Shown here piece after piece: positions 55,591 to 62,540 of a DNA stretch of 63,978 bases; positions within the stretch are counted from its first letter, which is position 1; each line of letters opens with the position of its first letter. Below the pieces are notes generated by a model. That model had not been told where the DNA came from and did not search any database. It saw only the letters and a list, made by a program, of their open reading frames with translations. This DNA comes from an uncultured Prevotellaceae bacterium. GTDB taxonomy: Bacteria; Bacteroidota; Bacteroidia; Bacteroidales; Bacteroidaceae. Location of the stretch: NCBI GenBank assembly GCA_946405805.1, contig CAMJIL010000008.1, positions 1 to 63,978 of the forward strand. Direction: 5' to 3'. The translations under genes were made by a program, and so were the position numbers.

Positions 55591-56826
55591 ATGGCTTTAG
55601 TAAACGTACACTATTTAAATCTGCAAGATAACTATCTGTTTGCCGACATTGCGAAGAAGGTTAATGCCTTCAAGGTGATGCATCCCAAGGCTGATGTCAT
55701 ATCCTTGGGAATCGGCGATGTGACACAACCGCTTTGCCCTGCTGTGATATCGGCGATGCAGAAGGCCGTGACGGAGATGTCCGATGCATCGACCTTCCAC
55801 GGCTATGGTCCGGAGCAGGGATATGAATTCCTGCGCGATGCTATCCTGAAGAACGATTATGTTCCGCGTGGCATACATCTCGACCTCGACGAGGTGTTCA
55901 TCAATGACGGCGCAAAGTCTGATATCGGCAATTTCCAGGAGCTGCTCCACTGGGATAACTTCATCTGCGTCACCGACCCGATATATCCCGTGTATATCGA
56001 TTCCAACGCCATGATAGGCCGTTGCGGTGCTTACAAGAATGGCCGCTGGTCATACGTCACCTACACCCCTTGCACGGCAGAGAACGGTTTTGTGCCGGAG
56101 ATTCCGAAGAACCATCATGTTGACATCATCTACCTGTGCTACCCCAACAACCCTACCGGCACGGTGATTACGAAGTCGGAGCTGCGCAAGTGGGTCAACT
56201 ATGCGTTGAAGAACGATGCGCTGATACTCTATGATGCAGCATATCAGGCCTACATCCAAGACCCCGACATCCCACATTCCATTTACGAGATACGCGGTGC
56301 CAGGAAGTGTGCCATAGAGTTCCGTTCTTACTCCAAGACGGCCGGCTTCACCGGCATCCGCTGCGGCTATACCATAGTACCGAAGGATGTCACGGCTGCC
56401 ACGTTTGAGGGCGAGCGCATATCGCTCAATAAGCTGTGGAACCGTCGCCAGTGTACCAAGTTCAACGGCACCAGCTATGTCTCCCAGCGTGCGGCGGAGG
56501 CGATATACTCTCCTGAGGGTAAGGAACAGATACAGGCGACCATTGATTACTACATGGCGAATGCTGCCAAGATGCTTGATGTGCTGCGCTCTCTCGGCTA
56601 CGAATGTTACGGCGGCGAGAATGCCCCATATATCTGGATGCGCACCCCTGGCGGCAAGTCCTCATGGCAGTTCTTCGAGGAATTGCTCTATGGCGCCCAC
56701 GTAGTCTGCACTCCAGGCTCCGGCTTCGGACCGAGCGGAGAAGGGTATGTCAGGCTAACCGCCTTCGGTAGCCACGAATCAACAGCCGAGGCGCTGGAGA
56801 GAATAAAGCAGTGGGGGAGAGGGTAG
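55591..56826 (+). CDS. dapL: LL-diaminopimelate aminotransferase
   Basis: A 411-residue PLP-dependent class I aminotransferase. It makes LL-diaminopimelate directly from tetrahydrodipicolinate and glutamate, bypassing the acylated steps. The N-terminal VNVHYLNLQDNYLFADIAKK and the PLP lysine motif RSYSKTAGFTG are typical of DapL, as are YPNNPTGTV and GSGFGPSGEGYVRL. It follows dapF, its pathway partner, and uses glutamate that the neighbouring GltBD produces. Confidence 0.96.
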   Translation: MALVNVHYLNLQDNYLFADIAKKVNAFKVMHPKADVISLGIGDVTQPLCPAVISAMQKAVTEMSDASTFHGYGPEQGYEFLRDAILKNDYVPRGIHLDLDEVFINDGAKSDIGNFQELLHWDNFICVTDPIYPVYIDSNAMIGRCGAYKNGRWSYVTYTPCTAENGFVPEIPKNHHVDIIYLCYPNNPTGTVITKSELRKWVNYALKNDALILYDAAYQAYIQDPDIPHSIYEIRGARKCAIEFRSYSKTAGFTGIRCGYTIVPKDVTAATFEGERISLNKLWNRRQCTKFNGTSYVSQRAAEAIYSPEGKEQIQATIDYYMANAAKMLDVLRSLGYECYGGENAPYIWMRTPGGKSSWQFFEELLYGAHVVCTPGSGFGPSGEGYVRLTAFGSHESTAEALERIKQWGRG

Positions 56827-56852
56827 TTGATAGTTGACAGGTGATAGTTATT

Positions 56853-56889
56853 TTCGGGAGGATTCGCAAAGTGTGCGGGTCCTCCCGAA
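56853..56889. terminator. Inverted repeat between converging dapL and TraB genes
   Basis: Arms TTCGGGAGGA (56853-56862) and TCCTCCCGAA (56880-56889) are perfectly complementary, with an inner CGCA/TGCG pair. There is no clear T run on either side, so a terminator role is likely but not certain. Confidence 0.5.
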
Positions 56890-56912
56890 GTGGTTGTATG
56901 CAGATGCCTGAA

Positions 56913-57896
56913 TTATTTTACGGGCTCTACGGTGTAGCCTTCGCGGCGTAGGATGGCGATGAGCCCGTCGCCGGACAGCAGGTGACGGCAGCCGACGGCA
57001 ATCATAGTAGGTTGGGCTGCCATATTCTCCTTGATGGCAGGAAGCCACGCCATGTTACGCTTGCGCAGCAGGATGTTTTGGGTCATGGCTTGGGCCGTAC
57101 TGTCCTTATGCAAAAGTTCCTCTTCTTTAATGAAGTTGTACATCTTGCATGTATCATTGGACAAGTAGGCTTTGGCAAACTCACCCAAAAAACGTTTCAT
57201 CTCTCCGTTTTCCATCATTTTGATAGAACGATATAGAGTGTCAGCCTGTTCCTTCAAGGATAGTTTCTCAAGGAAGGCATGCGTCTTGAAAAGGGTGTCG
57301 AGTGAACCGCTAATGTCACTTACCACCTCCAAGCCGCCGGTCTCGTAGCCGCGCTTGACCGTCTCTTCGTACATTATCGACTCTACGGTCGTCACTCTGC
57401 GAGTGCTTACGAACATCACGATACTCATTACAGAGAACCAATAGCCCGGAGTCTTCTTCCAGTACTCCATATCCTTCATCTTCCTCGTAAGGTACTTGTC
57501 AACTTCTTTGAAGTGGGCAATGCTGTCGAAAAGCGGCTTGTAGTAAGCACCTTCCGGCATCATGTATTTCGGGCCAGGGTTCTTAATCCACTTCATCAGT
57601 TTCTCATTGCTCTCTCTTGAGGCTTTTATTTCGGCAGAGTCCAGCTTGTTGGGATCCCTTTCCATTTCAAACAATACTGTTTCCACGTTGTTAAAAGCGT
57701 TCTCCAGCCCCGTGATGCCGAACACCTCCTCCCTTGTGAAGCTATGTCCGTCGCCGTGGCAGGTGCCGAAAAGGTATGATTTCTGCGTCAGCCCGTTGCC
57801 GCTGATTTCCCACAGCCATCCCGGGTTGCCGAACTCCTGTGCATAGGCAACTATCGCAGAAACAATGACTAAAAGTGACAGAAAGGTTCTTTTCAT
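56913..57896 (-). CDS. TraB/GumN family protein
   Basis: A 327-residue exported protein from ATG 57896, with a Sec signal peptide cut near AYA-QE. TraB/GumN features are YLFGTCHGDGHSF near the N-terminus, a conserved Glu in VLFEMERDPN, and the C-terminal MIAVGCRHLLSGDGLIAILRREGYTV. The fold is related to the EreA/ChaN-like and TIKI metalloprotease group, but the bacterial function is unknown. The longer in-frame start overlaps the promoter and was rejected. It is a single gene, converging on dapL. Confidence 0.88.
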   Translation of the reverse strand: MKRTFLSLLVIVSAIVAYAQEFGNPGWLWEISGNGLTQKSYLFGTCHGDGHSFTREEVFGITGLENAFNNVETVLFEMERDPNKLDSAEIKASRESNEKLMKWIKNPGPKYMMPEGAYYKPLFDSIAHFKEVDKYLTRKMKDMEYWKKTPGYWFSVMSIVMFVSTRRVTTVESIMYEETVKRGYETGGLEVVSDISGSLDTLFKTHAFLEKLSLKEQADTLYRSIKMMENGEMKRFLGEFAKAYLSNDTCKMYNFIKEEELLHKDSTAQAMTQNILLRKRNMAWLPAIKENMAAQPTMIAVGCRHLLSGDGLIAILRREGYTVEPVK

Positions 57897-57923
57897 AATC
57901 GTTTTCTTAACAAATGTCGGCTG

Positions 57924-57931
57924 CAAATGTA
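57924..57931 (-). promoter_or_regulatory. Promoter -7 element of the TraB/GumN gene
   Basis: TACATTTG on the minus strand, 27 bases before ATG 57896. A TTG is present about 17 bases further upstream. Confidence 0.55.
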
Positions 57932-58036
57932 GTAAAAAATCTTAATAACAAGCCCTTTAATTGTGAAAATCGCATAAAATTCAGGTGGTTTCGTCATTTT
58001 TTCTGGGTTGGTGTTTCATGTTTCATGAAAATTATA

Positions 58037-58044
58037 TACTTTTG
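58037..58044 (+). promoter_or_regulatory. Promoter -7 element ahead of the candidate RNA
   Basis: TACTTTTG, a full TAnnTTTG match. No open frame with a good start follows for over 500 bases, so the transcript start at about 58051 suggests a non-coding RNA or a very long leader of the DUF6261-like gene. Confidence 0.5.
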
Positions 58045-58050
58045 TAGTCG

Positions 58051-58226
58051 AAATTTTAATGGCATAAGAAAGAGCCTACAGTTTATCGTTCCATCCTAGA
58101 AATGCAACATTAGATATACGAAGACGAAGGCTGCTTGCTCACACCTACAAGAGGCGTGGGCATTAGTAGTTTTCAACAGTTCCGTATAGGTGTTGCAATT
58201 ACCTCTAGGGTGGATGTTGTTTATGA
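58051..58226 (+). ncRNA. Candidate structured non-coding RNA, possibly 6S-like
   Basis: A promoter-started region without a plausible gene can fold into a long rod: CCATCCTAGA (58091-58100) pairs with 58204-58213 over 10 bp with one G-U, TGCAACA (58103-58109) pairs with 58191-58197, and ACACCTA (58141-58147) can pair with 58187-58193. A rod closed by several stems with a large inner bulge is the general plan of 6S RNA, but no family consensus could be checked. The exact ends are guesses. It is part of a 711-base stretch without a protein gene, together with the inverted repeat and the 41-bp array. Confidence 0.42.
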
Positions 58227-58229
58227 ACA

Positions 58230-58287
58230 TGCTTCACGTCTCTTTCTTTTGAAAAGAATTTAAACTATTATATATAGACGTGAAGCA
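58230..58287 (+). repeat. Perfect 12-bp inverted repeat with 34-base loop
   Basis: TGCTTCACGTCT (58230-58241) and AGACGTGAAGCA (58276-58287). The loop holds a second near-perfect palindrome, TTCTTTTGAAAAGAA. It lies between the candidate RNA and the 41-bp array and may mark the end of the RNA or a protein-binding site. Confidence 0.7.
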
Positions 58288-58338
58288 ACATGAACAAGCA
58301 TCTTACTAAAAAAGGAGGCCGCCCTCCGCCGGAGGTTC

Positions 58339-58560
58339 TCGCGGTTGGCCCGCGAGCAAGAAAAACCGTCTTGGCAGCCTCGCGGTTGGCCCGCGAGTAT
58401 GAAAAATCGTCTTGACAGTCTCGCGGTTGGCCCGCGAGCAAGAAAAATCGCTTTGACAGCTTCGCGGTTGGCCCGCGAATGAGAAAAATCGCTTTGACAG
58501 CCTCGCGGTTGGCCCGCGAACAAGAAAAATCATCTTGACAGCCTCGCGGTTGGCCCGCGA
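58339..58560. repeat. 41-bp tandem repeat, six palindromic cores
   Basis: TCGCGGTTGGCCCGCGA (6-bp stem, 5-base loop) occurs six times, starting at 58339 and then every 41 bp exactly (58380, 58421, 58462, 58503, 58544). The 24-base linkers (GAAAAATCG and TTGACAGC parts) vary at a few positions. The array ends 47 bases before the DUF6261-like gene. Frames on the minus strand stay open because 41 is not a multiple of three and the unit lacks stops; they are not taken as genes. Confidence 0.92.
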
Positions 58561-58607
58561 GCATAACTAAATAATTATTTTTTTACTAATCTTTAAATAA
58601 TAAAACT

Positions 58608-59504
58608 ATGAATGTAAATGCAAAACAACTGACAACTTTTGACTACACGCGCATGGATATCACCACCGCGCTTGGTTTCTTTGGACAGATGCAGGCAAAG
58701 TTTGAAAGCAATAGTACGCTTACGGCAGCAATGAGTAGCGTATGGACTGACTTTACCTCTGCACGTCAGGGCTACGACGATGCCTATGCACAGGCACGTA
58801 AATGGGAACAGACAGAGGATATAGACAATCTGGACAAATTGCGTGATAATGCGCAGTCCGCATTTCTCAATGCCCTGAAGGCAATGCTGGCATCGCCAAA
58901 TGCTGCAAAGGCACAGGCTGCTAAGTTGCTGACATTTATCCGTGACAAATACTCGCTCGATAATTCTGACGAGTATATGAAGCAGACAACTATGACGACG
59001 CAGTTTATACAGGAAGTAGAGTCTAATACGGATGCTATGGCGGCTCTCACCACTACGGGACTGGATGACTGGTTTACGGACCTGAAGCAGAAGAACGAGG
59101 CCTTCCTCGCAAAGATGAATGAGCGCACTGAGGCACAGGCAGGACTGCAGAAGGGTATCGTTCGTGAGAAGCGTCTGTTGTGTGAAGCTGCCTATCGCAA
59201 TGTGGTGAAGCTCGTCAATGCAATGGCTATCTGCGAAGTGCCTGCGGGACTCGATTTTACTACACCTATCAACCTTCTCAACGCAGAGATAGAGCACTAT
59301 CGTCAGATATTGGCACGCAAAGGCATCAGCACAGGCTCAAATTCTGGCGGCGATGGCTCCGATAGCGGAACAGGCACCGGAACAGGTTCCAACGAAAACC
59401 AAAACCAAAACGAAAACGGCGGCAGCACAACGCCGACAACGCCTGACACTCCTTCTGACCCAGGAACCGGCGGTGGCGGCACCAGTGACGGCGATGAGGG
59501 CTGA
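58608..59504 (+). CDS. DUF6261 family-like protein with low-complexity tail
   Basis: A 298-residue protein without a signal peptide. The first 240 residues are helical, opening with NAKQLTTFDYTRMDITTALG, and resemble the Bacteroidales family DUF6261, whose function is unknown. The tail (about 243-298) is rich in Gly, Ser, Asn, Gln, Thr and Pro. Part of it (NENQNQNEN) is coded by GAAAAC/CAAAAC hexamers like those after carB. It lies downstream of the 41-bp array and ahead of a perfect terminator, so it is a single-gene unit. Confidence 0.72.
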   Translation: MNVNAKQLTTFDYTRMDITTALGFFGQMQAKFESNSTLTAAMSSVWTDFTSARQGYDDAYAQARKWEQTEDIDNLDKLRDNAQSAFLNALKAMLASPNAAKAQAAKLLTFIRDKYSLDNSDEYMKQTTMTTQFIQEVESNTDAMAALTTTGLDDWFTDLKQKNEAFLAKMNERTEAQAGLQKGIVREKRLLCEAAYRNVVKLVNAMAICEVPAGLDFTTPINLLNAEIEHYRQILARKGISTGSNSGGDGSDSGTGTGTGSNENQNQNENGGSTTPTTPDTPSDPGTGGGGTSDGDEG

Positions 59505-59510
59505 GACAAA

Positions 59511-59548
59511 ACAAAAGCGAAGCGTGATGCCGCTTCGCTTTTGTTTTT
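59511..59548 (+). terminator. Intrinsic terminator of the DUF6261-like gene
   Basis: A perfect 14-bp stem (59511-59524 with 59531-59544), a 6-base loop and a T run to 59548. Confidence 0.9.
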
Positions 59549-59620
59549 AATTAGGAATTAGGAGTTAGGAATTAGGAATTAGGAGTTAATTGCTCATTCT
59601 TCATTCCTCATTCCTAATTC
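59549..59620. repeat. Head-to-head TTAGGAATTAGGAG array
   Basis: TTAGGAATTAGGAG units (59549-59588) face complementary CATTCCTCATTCCTAA units (59598-59620). The layout is the same as at 55410-55560. Confidence 0.7.
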
Positions 59621-59635
59621 TTTTTGTATCTTGCG

Positions 59636-59663
59636 CCATTGTTGTGTGCGGACACAACAATGG
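59636..59663. repeat. Perfect 12-bp hairpin
   Basis: CCATTGTTGTGT (59636-59647), loop GCGG, ACACAACAATGG (59652-59663). There is no T run after it on the plus strand. It could be a regulator site or RNA hairpin upstream of the nitrogen promoter. Confidence 0.6.
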
Positions 59664-59714
59664 GCGAAATGACTTTTTGTAAGGGAAACGCGGGAATATG
59701 ACGCAAAGTGTAAA

Positions 59715-59816
59715 CAAATGGAAAGCAAAAGCGTCCGAAATGTTTACAAAATGTCAGTCATAGTTATTTTGTTTAAACAAAATGTGAGAAAATCCTTGCG
59801 TATTATAGCAAAATGT
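59715..59816 (+). promoter_or_regulatory. CAAAATGT array with 31-bp spacing and 18-bp palindrome upstream of the PII gene
   Basis: CAAAATGT starts at 59747, 59778 and 59809, exactly 31 bp apart; a weaker CAAATG lies at 59715. ATTTTGTTTAAACAAAAT (59766-59783) is a perfect palindrome overlapping the second copy. The third copy sits between the -33 and -7 promoter boxes. With the hairpin and repeats listed, this covers the 419-base gap. Confidence 0.6.
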
Positions 59817-59826
59817 CGTAATTTTG
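59796..59826 (+). promoter_or_regulatory. Promoter of the PII-amt-glnA genes
   Basis: TTG (59796-59798), a 20-base spacer, then TAATTTTG (59819-59826). It lies 98 bases before the PII start, with a GC palindrome in the leader. Confidence 0.72.
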
Positions 59827-59858
59827 CACTCGAAAGCTTAAGGAAAGCTACCGCGGTT

Positions 59859-59899
59859 AAGGGGACCCTCCCCATCCCTCCCTTAAAGGGCGGGGTATA
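59859..59899. repeat. CCCTCCC palindrome in the PII leader
   Basis: GGGGACCCTCCCCATCCCTC leads into CTTAAAGGGCGGGG, a GC-rich inverted repeat of the class also found in dapF, carA and carB. It lies in the mRNA leader and may fold. Confidence 0.6.
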
Positions 59900-59923
59900 A
59901 TAAAATGAATTAAATTTATATTT

Positions 59924-60271
59924 ATGAAAAAGATTGAAGCTATCATTCGTAAGACGAAGTTCGAAGACGTGAAGGAAGCATTGCTTCATTCAGACATCGA
60001 CTGGTTTGAGTATCATGATGTTCACGGCATCGGCCAGAGTCGTCAGGAGCGCATATATCGTGGCGTGCAGTATTCCACGGACGTGATAGAGCGAGTAGCC
60101 ATAACGATTGTATGTAGGGATGTCATCATGGAACCAACGGTTCAGGTGCTCTTAAAAATAGCCCACACGGGTGAGGTAGGAGACGGACGCATCTTTGTCA
60201 GTGATGTCATCGACACATGGAGCATCCGCACGGGTGAGAATGGCGACACCGTTCTGAAAGACAAGAAGTAA
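59924..60271 (+). CDS. glnK: PII nitrogen regulatory protein
   Basis: A 115-residue PII family protein that binds ATP/ADP and 2-oxoglutarate and usually blocks the Amt channel when nitrogen is plentiful. Family features are MKKIEAIIR at the start, a T-loop with YRGVQY (Tyr50 in the place of the modified Tyr51) and the B-loop TGEVGDGRIFV. The T-loop reads GIGQSRQERI and seems one residue shorter than the classic GFGRQKG type. It is directly upstream of amt copy 2, so GlnK is the best name, although GlnB-type function is not excluded. Confidence 0.92.
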   Translation: MKKIEAIIRKTKFEDVKEALLHSDIDWFEYHDVHGIGQSRQERIYRGVQYSTDVIERVAITIVCRDVIMEPTVQVLLKIAHTGEVGDGRIFVSDVIDTWSIRTGENGDTVLKDKK

Positions 60272-60277
60272 TAAGCC

Positions 60278-60395
60278 CACCCTCAACCCCTCCACAAGGG
60301 AGGGGAGAATAACAACAACACAAACACAAATAACAACCCCGTGTCTCCGTTCGGGTTCCCCCTCCTTGTGAGGGGGTTAGGGGGAGGCTTTAGAT
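60278..60395. repeat. Two CCCTCC palindromes and ACAACA repeats between glnK and amt
   Basis: CCCCTCCACAAGGGAGGGG (60292-60310) and CCCCCTCCTTGTGAGGGGG (60358-60376) flank an AACAACACAAACACAAATAA stretch. They are of the same palindrome class as those inside dapF, carA and carB. Confidence 0.7.
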
Positions 60396-60396
60396 T

Positions 60397-61653
60397 ATGA
60401 ACGAAATAGGATTATCACTCGATACCGTATGGATGCTATTGGCAGCCATGTTGGTTTTCTGGATGCAGCCGGGCTTTGCGCTGTGTGAGGCTGGTTTTAC
60501 GCGCAGTAAGAACACTGCAAACATCCTGATGAAGAACTTTGTCGATTTCATGTTCGGCTCACTGCTGTTCTTCTTCCTTGGTTTCGGTTTTATGTTTGGT
60601 GCCGACACACTCGGCGGTTTCATCGGTTTGCCAAACTGGGGCGACCTGTCATTCTACGAGAGCGACCTGCCTGTAGAGGGCTTCCTGATTTTCGAGACCG
60701 TATTCTGTGCTACAGCCGCCACTATCGTCAGCGGTGCTATGGCCGAGCGTACGAAGTTCTCTATGTATCTTATCTACAGCGCCATCATCTCTCTTATCAT
60801 ATACCCTGTTGAGGGTCACTGGACCTGGGGCGGCGGATGGCTTTGCAACGATGCTGCCGACGGATTTATGATGAGCACATTTGGTGACGTCTTCCACGAC
60901 TTTGCGGGTTCTGCCATCGTACACAGCGTAGGCGGTGTATTGGCTCTGATAGGTGCTATGGCACTGGGTCCACGTATTGGCAAGTATGGCAAGGACATGA
61001 AGAGCCGCGCTATCCCTGGCCACAACCTGACAATGGCCGCTCTGGGTGTATTCATCCTCTGGCTGGGATGGTTCGGTTTCAACCCGGGCAGTCAGCTGGC
61101 AGCAAGCGGTGAGGTAAACCGCATCGCCATCTCTCACGTATTCCTTACCACCAACCTCGCAGCTGCTGCAGGCGGTGTGGCAACGATGTTCCTTACATAT
61201 ATAAAGTATGGCAAACCTTCTCTCTCACTGACACTGAACGGTGTGCTGGCAGGTCTCGTAGGTATTACGGCTGGATGTGACTTGGTATCTCCGCTGGGCG
61301 CTATAATCATCGGACTGGTCTGCGGACTGGTATTGGTATTCGCCATCGAGTTTATTGACCACAAACTTCACATCGACGACCCTGTAGGTGCAAGCTCTGT
61401 ACACGGCGTATGCGGTATCCTCGGAACCCTGATGACTGGTCTGCTGGCAACAGAGACAGGCGCCTTCTACGGTGGAGGATGGGGTTTCTTCGGAGCACAG
61501 GCTTTCGGCGTGCTGATGATAGACCTTTGGGCTGCTGTATGCGGATTCATCCTGTTCTATGGCATCAAGAAGACACACGGACTGCGCGTTGACAGACGCA
61601 TAGAAGAGGAAGGTCTGGACATCTATGAGCACGGAGAGGCATGCTATAACTAG
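60397..61653 (+). CDS. amt: Ammonium transporter (Amt family), copy 2
   Basis: A 418-residue ammonium channel without a signal peptide. The pore histidines are in IVHSVGGVLAL and SSVHGVCGILG, and LWLGWFGFNPGSQL is the family motif. It differs clearly from copy 1 (no N-terminal extension, shorter tail). It sits between glnK and an outer-membrane protein gene and two genes before glnA, a usual nitrogen-responsive arrangement. Confidence 0.96.
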   Translation: MNEIGLSLDTVWMLLAAMLVFWMQPGFALCEAGFTRSKNTANILMKNFVDFMFGSLLFFFLGFGFMFGADTLGGFIGLPNWGDLSFYESDLPVEGFLIFETVFCATAATIVSGAMAERTKFSMYLIYSAIISLIIYPVEGHWTWGGGWLCNDAADGFMMSTFGDVFHDFAGSAIVHSVGGVLALIGAMALGPRIGKYGKDMKSRAIPGHNLTMAALGVFILWLGWFGFNPGSQLAASGEVNRIAISHVFLTTNLAAAAGGVATMFLTYIKYGKPSLSLTLNGVLAGLVGITAGCDLVSPLGAIIIGLVCGLVLVFAIEFIDHKLHIDDPVGASSVHGVCGILGTLMTGLLATETGAFYGGGWGFFGAQAFGVLMIDLWAAVCGFILFYGIKKTHGLRVDRRIEEEGLDIYEHGEACYN

Positions 61654-61690
61654 TGTAAAGTTTAAAGTTTAACGTTTAAAGTTTAAAGAG
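61653..61690. repeat. AGTTTAA repeat between amt and the outer-membrane protein gene
   Basis: Five tandem units near GTTTAAA fill the 40-base gap. Confidence 0.65.
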
Positions 61691-61693
61691 ATT

Positions 61694-62413
61694 ATGAAAA
61701 AGATTGTTTTATTTGCAATGTTGTTCGCAGTGGGTACTGCGGCGGTTGCACAGGAGGAAGAAACGAAAGCTAAAGTAGAGACAACCATAAAGGCGGACTT
61801 CGTGAACCAGTACATCTGGCGTGGTCTGGACTTGGGTAGCGTGGCTGTACAGCCTACTCTGGGTGTCGGATATAAAGGGCTCAGCCTGACGGCATGGGGC
61901 AGTTATGGACTGACTAACAAGGACGACGTGAAGGAGTTTGACCTGACTCTGGCATATACAAACGGAAAGTTTAATGTCGGCATCATTGACTACTGGTTCT
62001 CAGAAGGGCTTGACCCCGATGCAAGATACTTCAAGTATGGGGCTCACGGCACCAACCATATCTTTGAGGCAAACGTAGGATATGACTTCGGACCCGTCGC
62101 ACTGCAGTGGTTCACTAACTTTGCCGGCAACGACGGTCTGAACAAGAAAGGGAAGCGAGCATACAGTAGCTACTTCGAGGCTACGGTACCATTCTCACTC
62201 TTCAAGGTCGACTGGACGGCTACAGCAGGTCTCGTGCCTTATGCTTCTACATTGTATGCCACTACAGGATTTGCCGTCACAAACATCTCCCTGCGTGCTA
62301 CAAAAGACATCAAGATTACCGATTCGTTCTCACTGCCTATTTTCGGACAGGTAACGGGTAACCCTTGTACTCAGAAAGCATATCTTGTGTTTGGGTTCAC
62401 GCTGCAACCCTAA
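61694..62413 (+). CDS. Outer-membrane beta-barrel protein of the nitrogen operon
   Basis: A 239-residue exported protein with a Sec signal peptide (cut near AVA-QE). The rest alternates like short beta strands with many aromatic residues and ends in FGFTLQP, suggesting a small barrel. DFVNQYIWRGLDLGSVAVQP near the N-terminus resembles TorF-type putative porins. Its place between amt and glnA suggests uptake of small nitrogen compounds across the outer membrane, an inference from context only. Confidence 0.7.
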   Translation: MKKIVLFAMLFAVGTAAVAQEEETKAKVETTIKADFVNQYIWRGLDLGSVAVQPTLGVGYKGLSLTAWGSYGLTNKDDVKEFDLTLAYTNGKFNVGIIDYWFSEGLDPDARYFKYGAHGTNHIFEANVGYDFGPVALQWFTNFAGNDGLNKKGKRAYSSYFEATVPFSLFKVDWTATAGLVPYASTLYATTGFAVTNISLRATKDIKITDSFSLPIFGQVTGNPCTQKAYLVFGFTLQP

Positions 62414-62436
62414 TCTTCTTTGTTACCTTTTTTCCT

Positions 62437-62535
62437 CTCTCCCATGCGATATGGGAGGGGGGAAGTTTGGGAGTTAAAAGTTAAGAGTTAAGAGTTAAAA
62501 GTTTTCAATTTTCAATGTTCAATATTCAATTGATT
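62437..62535. repeat. Repeat mosaic before glnA
   Basis: A palindrome (CTCTCCCATGCGATATGGGAG) is split here as CTCTCCCATG and CATATCGCAT-type arms around 62434-62457. It is followed by AGTTAAAAGTTAAGAGTTAA units (62474-62501) and TTTTCAATTTTCAATGTTCA units (62502-62530). Confidence 0.65.
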
Positions 62536-62540
62536 TAGAA

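Noticed and set aside
58339..58560. CRISPR array
   Set aside because: The segments between the palindromes are nearly the same instead of unique spacers, and there are no cas genes.
58260..58564. Three overlapping minus-strand open frames with FLARGPTAR- and AGQPRGCQ-like repeats
   Set aside because: They are translations of the 41-bp DNA array, open in every frame because the unit has no stop codon; there is no promoter or distinct start.
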